Below, piece after piece: positions 9,993-19,228 of a stretch of DNA of 40,088 bases. Origin of the DNA: Bacillus sp. JCM 19058 (lineage in GTDB: Bacteria > Bacillota > Bacilli > Bacillales_H > Bacillaceae_D); contig BAXO01000052.1 in assembly GCA_001310555.1 (NCBI GenBank), positions 1 through 40,088 of the forward strand, read 5' to 3'. Below the pieces are notes generated by a model, which was not told the DNA's origin, did not search any database, and worked only from the letters and a program-made list of their open reading frames with translations. Position 1 is the stretch's first letter; every line of letters begins with the position of its first letter. Both the position numbers and the translations under genes were made by a program.

Positions 9993-10021
9993 TTGATAAG
10001 TAGATTAATAAGTAGATTAAT
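9993..10021 (+). promoter_or_regulatory. Possible importer promoter within a 12-bp tandem repeat
   Basis: ATAAGTAGATTA occurs twice head to tail (9996-10007 and 10008-10019). TTGATA (9993-9998) and ATTAAT (10016-10021) could be -35 and -10 with a 17-nt spacer. The distance from this -10 to the centre of the downstream palindrome (37 nt) nearly equals that at the lacI promoter (36 nt), which is the main support. Confidence 0.4.
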
Positions 10022-10047
10022 AACAAAGAGGGGGATGGTTGGAAGAT

Positions 10048-10069
10048 AAATAGTAAACGTTTACTATTT
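10048..10069 (+). promoter_or_regulatory. Perfect 22-bp palindromic LacI operator
   Basis: The core AATAGTAAACGTTTACTATT (10049-10068) is a perfect palindrome and extends one base on each side. The central AAACGTTT is typical of LacI/GalR operators. It lies between lacI and the importer lipoprotein gene and has a 17/20 copy upstream of lacI. Confidence 0.8.
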
Positions 10070-10093
10070 TGATTTCAATGAAAGGTGGTGTGT

Positions 10094-10354
10094 ATGAAGT
10101 CGAACTATATTCGTTACAAGATAGATAAATATGAAAGCTTATCCTTGTGCAATCGTTCGTGAGCCCCCATTTCATGGCTTTAGTTTAAGTAGGGATAACG
10201 GACGCTAATCTTCCGATAAGTCTTGCTAAGCATCTGTGCAGGAAATGCAAAAGCCCTCACTGATGGAAGACTCGCTTTAGGATTGCTGTATCAAACGAAG
10301 GCTTTCCAAAGGTTTTTCAGATTTTTAATTCTATAAATAATGAGGAGGATTAAC
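10094..10354 (+). other. Leader region of the importer operon with two mini-ORFs
   Basis: Between operator and lipoprotein gene. AAAGGTGGTG precedes ATG 10094, which opens a 22-codon ORF (MKSNYIRYKIDKYESLSLCN...) ending at 10162. Overlapping in another frame, ATG 10131 opens a 25-codon ORF (MKAYPCAIVREPPFHGFSLS...) ending at 10208. These may be one frameshifted relic, a leader peptide or chance. The remainder to 10340 shows nothing I recognise, and GAGGAGG at 10342-10348 is the ribosome site of the next gene. Confidence 0.3.
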
Positions 10355-11640
10355 ATGAAAAAAAACTTTTGAATGAAGGTGCTCTCTTCCTGTTCATGGT
10401 GATGATATTAGTAGCTTGCTCTTCCGATGAGAATAGCAGCTCAGGGGGAGGAGAGGTGGTTGATTTAACGATAGGATTACCAGGCAGCTATGAGGTAACG
10501 AGTAAAGAGATTGTAGATAAGTTTATCGAAGAACATCCCAATATTAATGTGACGATTCAAGAAGCGCCATGGGGAGACTTTGCCTCAAAAATTGCCACAC
10601 AAATAGCTGGTAATACTATGCCAGATGTCTGGTTCCAGGAAAATGCAACGATCTTGGGGTATGGAGAAAGAGGCGTGGCAGAAGAATTGACGCCATATAT
10701 AGAACGCGATTTAAATGCCGAGGATTATGTGGATGCCCTGTATTCCGCAGAAAATGCGGATGGTCAAATATGGGGTGTGCCGCATGGGGTAAATCCTGTA
10801 GCCTTAGCCTACAATAAGGACTTATTTGAAGAAGCTGGATTAGATTATCCCGCCGATGAATGGACCTATGAGGAATTGATTGAAGCTGCAAAAGAGCTGA
10901 CTATTACTGATGGAGATCGGACAGAACAATATGGTTTTGTGGGATCTTACTCGATTACTACCGGCTGGTTCCCATGGCTCAAGCAAGCGGGTGGATCTGC
11001 CCTTGATGAGTCAAAAACAAAGTCGATGTTTAACAGTCAGCAATCTATCGATGGTTTAACTCAGCTGCGCCAAGGAATAGAAGAAGGATATTTTACAAGT
11101 TCTGACTTTCTAACGGCTAATGGTGGTGAGCTAGAGGTATTTGGAATGGAGAAGGCAGCTATGCTCTTTATTCAGTATAGTTTACAAGTAACGATGAATG
11201 AGAGTTTTCCTGATACGAATTGGGATACCGTCAAAATGCCATTAGGTATGGACGGTGAGCGGTATGTACCGATGGTGAATAATACTTGGTTAATATCTTC
11301 TCGAGCAGAGGAGCAGACGAAGGAAGCGGCTTGGGAATTTCTTAAATTCTATTTGAGTGAAGATGTTCAAAACATTGTAGCAGAAAGTGGATCGACTTTG
11401 CCAGTTCATGTAAGCGCATTAGAACTAGTGGAAGAGTCAGTTACAAAGCCAGAAAATAAAACGGCCTTTACCCAAGGAATTGCAGAAGGCGGGGTAACTT
11501 TGGATGAAAATGATACGTGGTCAGAGTGGCGACTTGTTGCCCAGGAATATGTTAACGAAGCTATTGTTAATCAGAATATGTCAGTAGAAGAAGCAATGGA
11601 ACAAACCCATAAGGAAGTCCAAGCGATACTGGGTGACTAA
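10355..11640 (+). pseudogene. ABC sugar transporter substrate-binding lipoprotein (frameshift in signal peptide)
   Basis: Extracellular solute-binding protein family 1, about 428 residues. GAGGAGG at 10342-10348 points to ATG 10355. The A run after it has 8 A, one short of what is needed: with nine A it reads MKKKLLNEGALFLFMVMILV then AC, giving a lipobox LVAC with the acylated Cys near residue 22. From 10369 onward the frame is open to TAA 11640. The mature protein shows VVDLTIGLPGSYEVTSKEIV and DVWFQENATILGYGERG, typical of family 1 oligosaccharide binders. It is the first gene of the importer operon, followed by two permeases. No ATPase gene is present, so a shared MsmX-type ATPase elsewhere probably energises the system. 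Confidence 0.88.
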
Positions 11641-11829
11641 GGGGACGGTTTATCGTCTTGACAATCGTATGTTAGTCCTCCTCTTAAGGTGGTGCAAGAA
11701 GAGTGGCAGACTCATCCTCGTTTCGCTGAAATATCAGCAGGCTCAGAAGCTTCCACTGCCGATAGTCTCACTTTATGCAGAGGAGGTGTCGAAAAGTCTC
11801 TCCCCTGCACAACGAAGGGTTGGAACAAT

Positions 11830-12714
11830 ATGAAAAAACAAAATTACTGGGGATATATATTCACATTACCTTTCATGATTAATATTCTTGTCTTGGTTTT
11901 GTTTCCGGTTATTTTCTCTACCTATATTTCATTTACAGAATGGGATTTATTTAATGCACCCCAATGGGTCGGACTACAGAACTGGATAGATACATTACAA
12001 AAACGAGAATTTTGGGTTTCGATGCGCAATATATTTTTTCTTTGCATTAGTGTTCGTTCCCGTACAAACCGTTTTTGCTTTTTGATAGCTTTTTTTGCTC
12101 AACCAAGCAATCAGAGGAAGATCATTATTTCGTCTAGTCTATTTTCTTCCTGTAGTCACTCCATGGCTAGCTGGCGGGGTTGTGTGGGCATGGATGTTTA
12201 ATTATGAGTATGGCGTGATCAACTGGTTTATCGATTTTCTTGGATTTACTCCATTCCGATGGATAGACAACAACAGTTGGATCGTAGTTATGGCAACAAT
12301 TGCACTCGTAAACGTCTGGAAGGGCATGGGGCAGTCGATGATCATTCTGCTTGCCGGTATGCAAAATGTGTCGGGAGAATTACTCGAAGCGGCGGAGATT
12401 GATGGTGCTTCCGCGTGGAAAAAAAACTGACCAAAATTGTATTCCCGTTAGTGTCTCCTATGTTTTATTTAGTCATGATTTTGTCGACTATTTCTGCTTT
12501 TCAAGCGTTTGATGTATTTCTCGGCTTATTTGGCTCGATTACGGTAGGTATACCAGAAAGAAGTACAATACCTAATATTATGATTTATCGGGATGCATTC
12601 TTACTCTTTAAAATGGGGCCAGCGTCAGCCACGGCTTGGATTCTATTTTTTGTTATATTAGCCATTACGTTATTCCAAAGATACTTTGAGAAAAAGTGGG
12701 TGCATTATGACTAA
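11830..12714 (+). pseudogene. ABC sugar transporter permease, MalF/UgpA type, frameshifted
   Basis: About 295 residues and six membrane segments repaired. It starts MKKQNYWGYIFTLPFMINIL at ATG 11830 behind AAGGGTTGG. The cytoplasmic EAA loop is EAAEIDGASAW at about 12385-12418. Breaks: T run near 12033-12038 (one extra), GCTTTTTGATAG near 12078 (one short), a 7-T run near 12091 (one extra), and an 8-A run at 12420 where two A are extra if the loop is to read AWKKLTKIVFPLVSP. The stop overlaps the next permease by 8 nt. The 189 nt between the lipoprotein gene and this one contain no gene I can support. It forms the membrane pore of the importer with the following gene. Confidence 0.87.
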
Positions 12715-13535
12715 AACAACCCCGATATTTTACAAAATAGTTATTTACTTCTTACTAATTGCCGGTGCTATTGTGATGGTGTTCCCTTTTATTTGGATGA
12801 TATCGACTTCTTTGAAAACGGGAGGGGCAGTCGCGCAGCTGCCGCCACAGATCATTCCTGATCCCATCGATTTTGGAAATTATGCAACCATATGGAATAA
12901 GGTGAACTTCGGCAGATATACCTTTAATAGCTTTATAATCGTTACCTTCAGTTTAATCGGTGCGTTGATCTCATGTGCAATGATTGCATTTGGGTTGGCG
13001 ATGTATAAGTTTAAATTTCATTCGCTTATTTATCTGATGATGATTGCGACATTGATGATCCCTGATCAAGTCACCATGATTCCAACCTATTTTATTTGGA
13101 AGAACTTAGGGGTGCTCAATACCTATGTACCATTGATTTTACCAAGTTTTCTAGGCAGTGCGTTCGGTATTTTCTTGATGCACCAATATATGAAGTCATT
13201 GCCAAAGGAGCTCTATGAATCTGCTGTTATGGATGGATGCAGCCCGCCAAAAATATTTTGGAAAATCTATCTACCTTTATGTAAGCCCGCATTAGCTGCA
13301 TTAGGTGTCTTTACGTTCATGGGGGCTTGGAATAACACGCTTGGCCCACTCATTTATTTGCAGGACCAAGAATTGTATACTTCCATTAGGGCTGTTATTT
13401 ATTAAATCGCAAAACTTAAATCAGGCCCTCTTAATGGCGGGAGCTGTTATTACAACTATTCCAGTTGTGATTGTCTATCTTTTTGCACAAAAGCAATTTG
13501 TAGAAGGCATTGCTTCATCAGGAATTAAAGGCTAA
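12707..13535 (+). pseudogene. ABC sugar transporter permease, MalG/UgpE type, one frameshift
   Basis: Second permease of the importer, about 276 residues and six membrane segments. ATG 12707 overlaps the end of the first permease (ATGACTAA), indicating translational coupling. The EAA loop near 13213-13250 reads ELYESAVMDGCSPPKIFWKI. The break is near 13380-13385 in TATACTTCCATTAG; the frame then resumes as PLGLLFIKSQNLNQALLMAG and ends VEGIASSGIKG. Two bases appear to be lost there, or one gained. The C-terminal AQKQFVEGIASSGIKG is the usual end of MalG-type permeases. Confidence 0.87.
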
Positions 13536-13553
13536 ACAAAGGTGGGAAGAACA

Positions 13554-14763
13554 GTGAAGAAGTATGTGTTAGTAGGGACAGGTGCAAGGGCTTTATCGAT
13601 GTTTGCCAAGCCGATGGCTGCGGATTGGAGTGACCGAATAGACTTCGCCGGGGTCTATGACCTTAATCCGAAAAGGGCTCATTTGTTGAGCAAGGAATGT
13701 GATAATGTTCCTGTATTTGAGGATTTTGATGAAATGTTGGCACAGGTACAGCCAGATAAGGTGATTGTCGCTAGTATGGATTCTGCACATCATCAATATA
13801 TTATCGCTGCATTAAAGGCAGGCTGTGATGTTATTACGGAAAAGCCTATGACCATTGACGAGGACAAAGCAAGAAAAATCTTAAATGCACAAAGAGAAAC
13901 GAAGAAAAATATTTTAGTTACCTTTAATCTGAGGTATGCTCCATATTTTGCTGCGGTTAAGAAATTACTGGACGAAGGGAAAATCGGTGATATCCGCCAT
14001 ATCGATCTGGAATGGTATTTGGATCGGGATCACGGTACCGAGTACTTTCGCAGGTGGCATGCAGAGATGAAATATAGCGGCGGTCTGCTAGTTCATAAAT
14101 CGAGTCACCACTTTGATATTGTGAATTGGTGGTTAAATGCCTGGCCCAAAAAGGTGCATGCGTTTGGTATTAAAAAAAAGTTTTTGGAGATGTAACGAGC
14201 AAAAAGGTTTTCGCTGTCAGACTTGTACGTACACTACCTCCTGTGAATATTTTAAAGATATTCATGCGGACGAATTTTTAAAGAAATACTATTTAGAAGC
14301 AGAGGAAGAGGATGGCTATATCAGGGATAGGTGTGTATTTGATGAACGAGTAGACATTTATGATCATATGTCCGTGAATGTTTCCTATGATAATGATTCT
14401 CTTTTGACCTATTCATTAGTAGCAAACAGCCCTTATGAAGGATGGCGAGCGTCGATTAACGGCAGCAAAGGTAGAATGGAAATACAAAATACCTTTCGCA
14501 ATGCTGATATGAAACAAGAAGATATGAGTGAGGTTAAGATCTTTTATCCAGATAGAGAATTGGAAAAAATAACGATTGATACTTCTGCCCCTGGACACGG
14601 CGGCGGTGACGAACGTTTACGAAAAGTACTATTTGGAGAGCAAATAGAAGATCCATTAGGACAACAAGCTGACAGTTATGCCGGTGCGAAGGCGCTTTTA
14701 ATTGGTGCAATGGCAAATGAATCGATCAAGGATGGCAAGATGAAAGAAATTCCTAATCTATAG
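13554..14763 (+). pseudogene. Gfo/Idh/MocA-family oxidoreductase 1, frameshifted
   Basis: NAD(P)-dependent sugar dehydrogenase family, about 402 residues repaired. GTG 13554 follows AAAGGTGGG at 13539-13547 and starts VKKYVLVGTGARALSMFAKP, with the dinucleotide GxGxxA motif at residues 8-13. The EKPMTIDEDKA motif near residue 96 carries the family's catalytic Lys. The break is at the 8-A run near 14168-14175; both frames join around KVHAFGIKK to EQKGFRCQTC. Just after it a Cys cluster (RCQTCTYTTSC, 14210-14242) recalls the Cys cluster of paralogue 2. GHGGGDERLRKVLFG lies near the C-terminus. It directly follows the permeases (18 nt), so it is in the same operon and probably oxidises the imported sugar or its derivative. 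Confidence 0.85.
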
Positions 14764-14952
14764 GAGGATCGTCGAAAAAGTCAAATAACAATAACATTCC
14801 GAATTTATGCGTTCGCTTGCTTTTCGGCTTCTCTCGCATTAAAGGCCTACGCTCGCTCTCCGGAAATGTCGTGCAAGTTCGTCTGCTCAAAGCTCACGGT
14901 CCTTTTTACTGGACTGTTAAACACACTATAATGCTTCAGATAGGTAGGGTGA
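14764..14952. other. Intergenic segment with no gene seen
   Basis: A 189-nt gap inside the sugar operon. It is richer in CG-containing words (GCGTTCGCTTGC, CCTACGCTCGCTCTCC) than its neighbours and looks like a dispersed intergenic repeat, but no second copy was noticed in this window. No clear terminator was found. Confidence 0.25.
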
Positions 14953-16863
14953 ATGATGACAACAGTGCATGACTTGGAAAACTATGTTTGCAGTCATTAT
15001 GAAACGAAAAATCAGCTCCATCAACATGTGTTACAAAGGTCTGATCAATATTTCAGACAAAATAAGGTTGCCCGAGAGCAAATCAAGCATGTTACTCAAC
15101 TCAAACAAAGACAGCAGCAAGTGAGGAAATTTTTCCTGGAAAGCATTGGCCAGCTACCGAGCTCGGATGTCCCCCTTCAGCCAAACATAACAGATGTCAT
15201 ACAAAAGGACACATATAAGGTAGAAAAGGTTATATTTCAAGCAAGAAAACATCAGTATGTAACGGGAAATTTATATATACCTAAAGGCTTAAAGAAGCCA
15301 GCTCCTACGATCCTTTTCTTATCTGGTCATGAATATGAGGCAAAACATAGTTCTTATTATCACCATATATGTCTCCAATTTACACAGGAGAACTTTGTTG
15401 TATTTGCTGTAGACCCAATTGGTCAGGGGGAGCGGATTTCACAGGTTCGTTTGCATGGAAAGAATGAATCTGTATGGGGAACGGCAGAACACCAACATTT
15501 TGGAGCAAAGAGTCTAATGTTAGGGGAGAATATCGCGAGGTACTTCCTGCATGACAATATAAGGGCAATTGATTATTTATATACGAGAGAAGAAGTGGAC
15601 ACAGCCAGGATAGCCGTTACCGGAAATTCTGGCGGCGGGACACAAACAGCGATGTTAATGATGTATGAAGGTCGGATTTGTGCTGCGGCTCCAGGTACGT
15701 ATATTACGAATCGCCAGACATATATGCATGCCGGTGGAGTACAAGATGCCGAGCAAGTATGGCCCGGTTTTACAAAGGCAGGGTTTGATCATGAAGATAT
15801 ACTACTTTCTTTCGCGCCAAAGCCCTTGATAGTATTAGCGGCCAAATACGATTTTTTTCCAATTGAAGGGACACGGGAGACTGTACACGCGGCAAGAAGG
15901 TATTGGGAGCTGTATCAAGCGGAGGAGAAGCTGCACTATGCAGAAGATGCGTCCACCCATTACTATACAAATAAACTCGTCACGGAAGCAATCCGATTTT
16001 TCAAAAGCAGTCTAGGTGTAGAGGAGCAAACAGCAAAAAGTAAATGGGAGCCCATCGCTAGCCAAAAACTGCAATGTACTACAACAGGTCAAATATTGAC
16101 AGATTATCCAGAAGCAAAAACGATTCAAGTAGAGCTTAATCGAACAGTGAAGAGGGTTGCAGAACGTCGAAAAGAGGATCAGAGTGAGGGCGAGACCTGG
16201 CTTCACTCGACCATATTTAATAACCGAAAAATTGTCCCGCTGAATCCGAGAAGAATCCCGCTTGGGGTGATCGATGGGATAGAGGTGGAATATTTATTCT
16301 GGTGGAGTCAAAAAGGAATAATCAATAGCGCCCTGCTTTGCAGGCACGCGCAGAGCGATGAGGCAGCCAAAAAGAAACTCATGATAGCCGTTTGGCAAGG
16401 CGGAACAACCCGATTACAGCAGCATTGGCAATGGGTGAATAGTCATACTTCGGGTGAACAGGATGTGTTTATTTTGAATACTTCTGGTGTCGGGCCGCAT
16501 GAACCTTACCCGATTCATCACAGAAACAATGGGGCGTTTTTTGGGGCATTGCATAAATTAGCTGATGAATTGATTTGGATAGGAGATAGCTTAGCAGCGA
16601 TCAGGATTTTTGATATTATTCGCTGTTTGGATGTGATTGACTCTTTGGAACAGTGGAAACAAAGAGAGGTTCAAGTATACTCTCACGGCCCGTACAATTT
16701 CTATACCGCTATGGCCAAGAAGATAGACCAGCGAATTAAAGGGATACAAGCAGATTGTCCATTAGCTAGTGTCCAAAGCTTTATAACGGAACAAGACCTT
16801 TACAATAATGAAGAAATGAGTCTAGTTATGCCTGGTCTTTTTAAGTATACAGATATCAAATAA
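14953..16863 (+). CDS. Large cytoplasmic alpha/beta-hydrolase (acetyl-xylan-esterase-like)
   Basis: Intact 636-residue protein. The N-terminal helical region (1-70) is followed by an alpha/beta-hydrolase domain: TILFLSGHEYEAKHSSYYHH near 114-133, the DPIGQGER motif, nucleophile elbow GNSGGG at 224-229 (Ser226), probable acid Asp300 (AAKYDFF) and probable His336 (DASTHYY). Residues about 370-636 look like a second, degenerate alpha/beta domain (LMIAVWQGGTTRLQQHWQWV) without an obvious serine elbow. No signal peptide is present, so it acts inside the cell. Related proteins are acetyl xylan or sugar-ester hydrolases. Placed between two Gfo/Idh genes, it probably deacylates an imported oligosaccharide or glycoside. 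Start is ATG 14953 or 14956. Confidence 0.85.
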   Translation: MMTTVHDLENYVCSHYETKNQLHQHVLQRSDQYFRQNKVAREQIKHVTQLKQRQQQVRKFFLESIGQLPSSDVPLQPNITDVIQKDTYKVEKVIFQARKHQYVTGNLYIPKGLKKPAPTILFLSGHEYEAKHSSYYHHICLQFTQENFVVFAVDPIGQGERISQVRLHGKNESVWGTAEHQHFGAKSLMLGENIARYFLHDNIRAIDYLYTREEVDTARIAVTGNSGGGTQTAMLMMYEGRICAAAPGTYITNRQTYMHAGGVQDAEQVWPGFTKAGFDHEDILLSFAPKPLIVLAAKYDFFPIEGTRETVHAARRYWELYQAEEKLHYAEDASTHYYTNKLVTEAIRFFKSSLGVEEQTAKSKWEPIASQKLQCTTTGQILTDYPEAKTIQVELNRTVKRVAERRKEDQSEGETWLHSTIFNNRKIVPLNPRRIPLGVIDGIEVEYLFWWSQKGIINSALLCRHAQSDEAAKKKLMIAVWQGGTTRLQQHWQWVNSHTSGEQDVFILNTSGVGPHEPYPIHHRNNGAFFGALHKLADELIWIGDSLAAIRIFDIIRCLDVIDSLEQWKQREVQVYSHGPYNFYTAMAKKIDQRIKGIQADCPLASVQSFITEQDLYNNEEMSLVMPGLFKYTDIK

Positions 16864-16917
16864 TAGCTATTCATATGATATCCGATAGATTCTAAACAGT
16901 ATAAAGGAGTGACTGAT

Positions 16918-18195
16918 TTGCAGCCATTGACTGTGACGTTAATTGGAGCCGGTCTGCGGGGAGCTAGATACAGTGAATACGCACGGAAGAACCCACACGA
17001 GATGAGGATCGCGGCTGTAGCTGATCCGGATGACTATCGCAGAAATAATTTTCAAGAGAAATACGATTTACTAGATGAGCAATGTTTTGAACACTGGGAC
17101 GAGTTATTTCAACAGCCGAAACTATCAGATGCCGTGTTTATATGCACTAGGATCGTGACCATTTTGAACCAGCGATGAAAGCAATGGAATTAGGCTATCA
17201 CGTGTTGCTAGAAAAGCCAATGTCTCCCAGTGCAGAAGAGTGTATATTACTGGGTAGACAAGCAGAAAAAATATAATCGCATTTTAACTATATGTCATGT
17301 CTTGCGTTATGCTCCCTTCTTTCAAAAGATTAAGCATTTATTAGACGAAGGGAAGATTGGGCAATTAATGTCGATTCAGCACAATGAAAATGTAGGCTAC
17401 TGGCATCAAGCCCATAGTTATGTACGGGGGTACTTTAATAAATCAGCGGATTCAAGTCCTATGATTCTCGCCAAGTCTTGTCATGATTTAGATATCATAC
17501 TCTGGTTTGCTGGTAGTAATTGCAGAAGCATTGCCTCTTATGGGCATCTTTCCTATTTCAGGCCGGAATTTGCCCCTCCTGGTGCCCCAATGAGATGTAC
17601 AGATGGGTGTCCGGTGGCGGATTCTTGTCCATATTATGCCCCCGATATTTATTTAATTGAAAACGGAGGCTGGAAAGCAGAAGCGGCCAGCAATGACCCT
17701 AGCTATGAGGCTCGATATAAGGCGATGCAGGAAGGGCCATTTGGGCGTTGTGTTTTCTATTCAGATAATGATGTAGTCGATCACCAAGTAGTAAGTATGG
17801 ATTTTGAAAATGAGGTGACAGCTGTTTTTACGATGAGCGCCTTTACAGAAGAATGTAATAGAACGTTGAAACTGATGGGAACAGAGGGAGAAATCAGAGC
17901 AACTATGGAGACGAATGAAATCGAAATTAGAACGTTTGGTAAAGGAGAGCGAGAGAAGATTTTTATCCAAGAACCAGACGGACACGTGGGACATGGTGGA
18001 GGTGACTTGCGGTTAGTGAAGGATTTTGTGAAGGCTGTGAAATCGGAGGGGACCTACGATAGTTCAACATCCGCCAACATTTCGATCCAAAGCCATATGA
18101 TGGCTTTTGCTGCCGAAAAATCAAGAATAGAAAACCGAATGATCGAAATAGAGGAATTGTATCAAGGTGCTACCTTCACCGGAAGGCGAGTCTAA
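16918..18195 (+). pseudogene. Gfo/Idh/MocA-family oxidoreductase 2, frameshifted
   Basis: About 425 residues repaired. TTG 16918 lies 8 nt after AAAGGAG and is preferred over GTG 16909, which overlaps the ribosome site; the protein then starts LQPLTVTLIGAGLRGARYSE, with the nucleotide motif near residues 9-14. Breaks: one base lost near 17148 (frame should read CTQDRDHFEPAMKAMELGYH) and one A extra in the run near 17265. The catalytic-Lys motif LLEKPMSPSAEE lies between them at about 17209-17244. A Cys motif RCTDGCPVADSCPYYAPD follows near 17593-17645, and GHGGGDLRLVKDFV near the end. It is a paralogue of the 13554 gene and brackets the esterase; together they could carry out oxidation and reduction steps on one sugar. 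Confidence 0.85.
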
Positions 18196-18207
18196 GTTGT
18201 GGAAAGA

Positions 18208-18231
18208 AATTCATGATATAAATCATGAATT
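18208..18231. repeat. 10-bp perfect inverted repeat
   Basis: AATTCATGAT (18208-18217) and ATCATGAATT (18222-18231) flank ATAA. No T run follows, so it is more likely a protein-binding site or RNA-processing hairpin than a terminator. Confidence 0.5.
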
Positions 18232-18266
18232 CGTAAGGGGGGTGACAAATGTAAGGAGATAACATA

Positions 18267-18407
18267 ATGACAAAAAGATCTAGTCTGATAAATATTGTCG
18301 TAAAGCTAGTCTGTATGAATTTACGAGGAATTAGTTTTAGTCTGATTGGCTTTATCTTGATGATGTTAGGTTATGAGATTTCAGATGATGCCCCCTTTTG
18401 CTTTTAA
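18267..18407 (+). CDS. Small hydrophobic peptide (46 aa)
   Basis: Short ORF behind AAGGAGAT at 18253-18260: MTKRSSLINIVVKLVCMNLR followed by one hydrophobic span, GISFSLIGFILMMLGYEISD. It has a positively charged N-terminus and one or two membrane spans. If one C is missing in CCCCC near 18391, the frame ends LLLLMARLLG instead and stops near 18426. It lies in the sugar operon between oxidoreductase 2 and the NagB-like gene. Function unknown; I do not recognise a family. The ribosome site and hydrophobic profile argue it is translated. Confidence 0.5.
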   Translation: MTKRSSLINIVVKLVCMNLRGISFSLIGFILMMLGYEISDDAPFCF

Positions 18408-18469
18408 TGGCGCGTTTACTAGGGTGAAAACATGAACACAAACTGTACAACTATAAGGAGCGATGAAAA

Positions 18470-19202
18470 GTGAATATAATCCTATCAAAAGATGATAAGG
18501 AGTTAGGTCAGAAGGCAAGCCAGTATATCGCAGAGGTGTTAAATTATACGGTGCAAGAAAATGGGGAGGCGCGCTTACTTTTATCTACTGGGGCGTCACA
18601 GCTGTCCACGATTAATGAATTGGTCAAACTACAAGTCGACTGGAGCAAAGTAGTCATGTTTCACTTGGATGAATACGTAGACTTGCCAGAGACACATGAA
18701 GCAAGCTTTAGGAAATATTTAAAAGAGAGATTTGTCGATAAGGTTGATCTGAAGGCAGCGCATTTTGTAGGGGATGGGGATGCGGAAGATAATATCGCCT
18801 ATTTAACAAAGGAAATTCGCAAGGCACCTATTGATCTGGCAGTCATTGGAATTGGAGAGAATGCACACATTGCATTTAACGATCCGCCAGCAGATTTTGA
18901 CACGAAAGAGGCTATAGAGTAGTCGAATTAGATGATGCATGTAAAAATCAACAGGTTGGGGAGGCTGGTTTGATAAGATAGAAGATGTGCCAAATAAGGC
19001 CATTACTATGACGGTATATCAAATACTGCAAAGTAAGGAGATTATTTCTTGTGTTCCATATGCAGTGAAGGCCCATGCCATTAAAGATACATTAAATCAA
19101 GAGGTGACGAATAAAGTACCCGCCACCATTTTAAAGACACACAGCAAGTGGTCCCTATATTTAGATGAAGATTCTGCTTCCCTGATTGATGTGAAATCCT
19201 GA
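18470..19202 (+). pseudogene. NagB-like glucosamine-6-phosphate deaminase/isomerase, frameshifted
   Basis: NagB/RpiA/PGL-fold enzyme, about 244 residues repaired. GTG 18470 is 9 nt after AAGGAG. Motifs: LLLSTGASQLSTI (phosphate loop), VVMFHLDEYVDL near residues 64-75 (retaining the Asp matching E. coli NagB Asp72) and GIGENAHIAFNDPPADF near 126-142. The last differs from classical GIGVDGHIAFNEP: the active-site Asp141 position is Asn and Glu148 is Asp, while His143 is kept. Breaks: one T lost near 18911 (EAYRVVELDD) and one G lost near 18964 (VGEGWFDKIED). This sequence type defines a divergent NagB-like group, so deamination of glucosamine-6-phosphate should not be assumed. It precedes a NagA-like gene. 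Confidence 0.82.
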
Positions 19203-19204
19203 AC

Positions 19205-19228
19205 CTCTCATGGCTTAAGTCATGGGAG
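19205..19228 (+). repeat. Hairpin resembling an IS200/IS605-type end
   Basis: CTCTCATG (19205-19212) pairs with CATGGGAG (19221-19228; one G-T pair) around GCTTAAGT, 3 nt after the NagB-like stop. Hairpins of this form followed by GTCTT are seen at the right ends of IS200/IS605-family elements. No tnpA or tnpB is present, and 19229-19485 contains no gene I can support. The assignment as an element relic is an inference from appearance; it could simply be an intra-operon hairpin. Confidence 0.3.

Noticed and set aside
9996..10019. CRISPR-like or iteron repeats.
   Set aside because: Only two 12-bp copies in direct contact with no spacers; this is a small tandem duplication.
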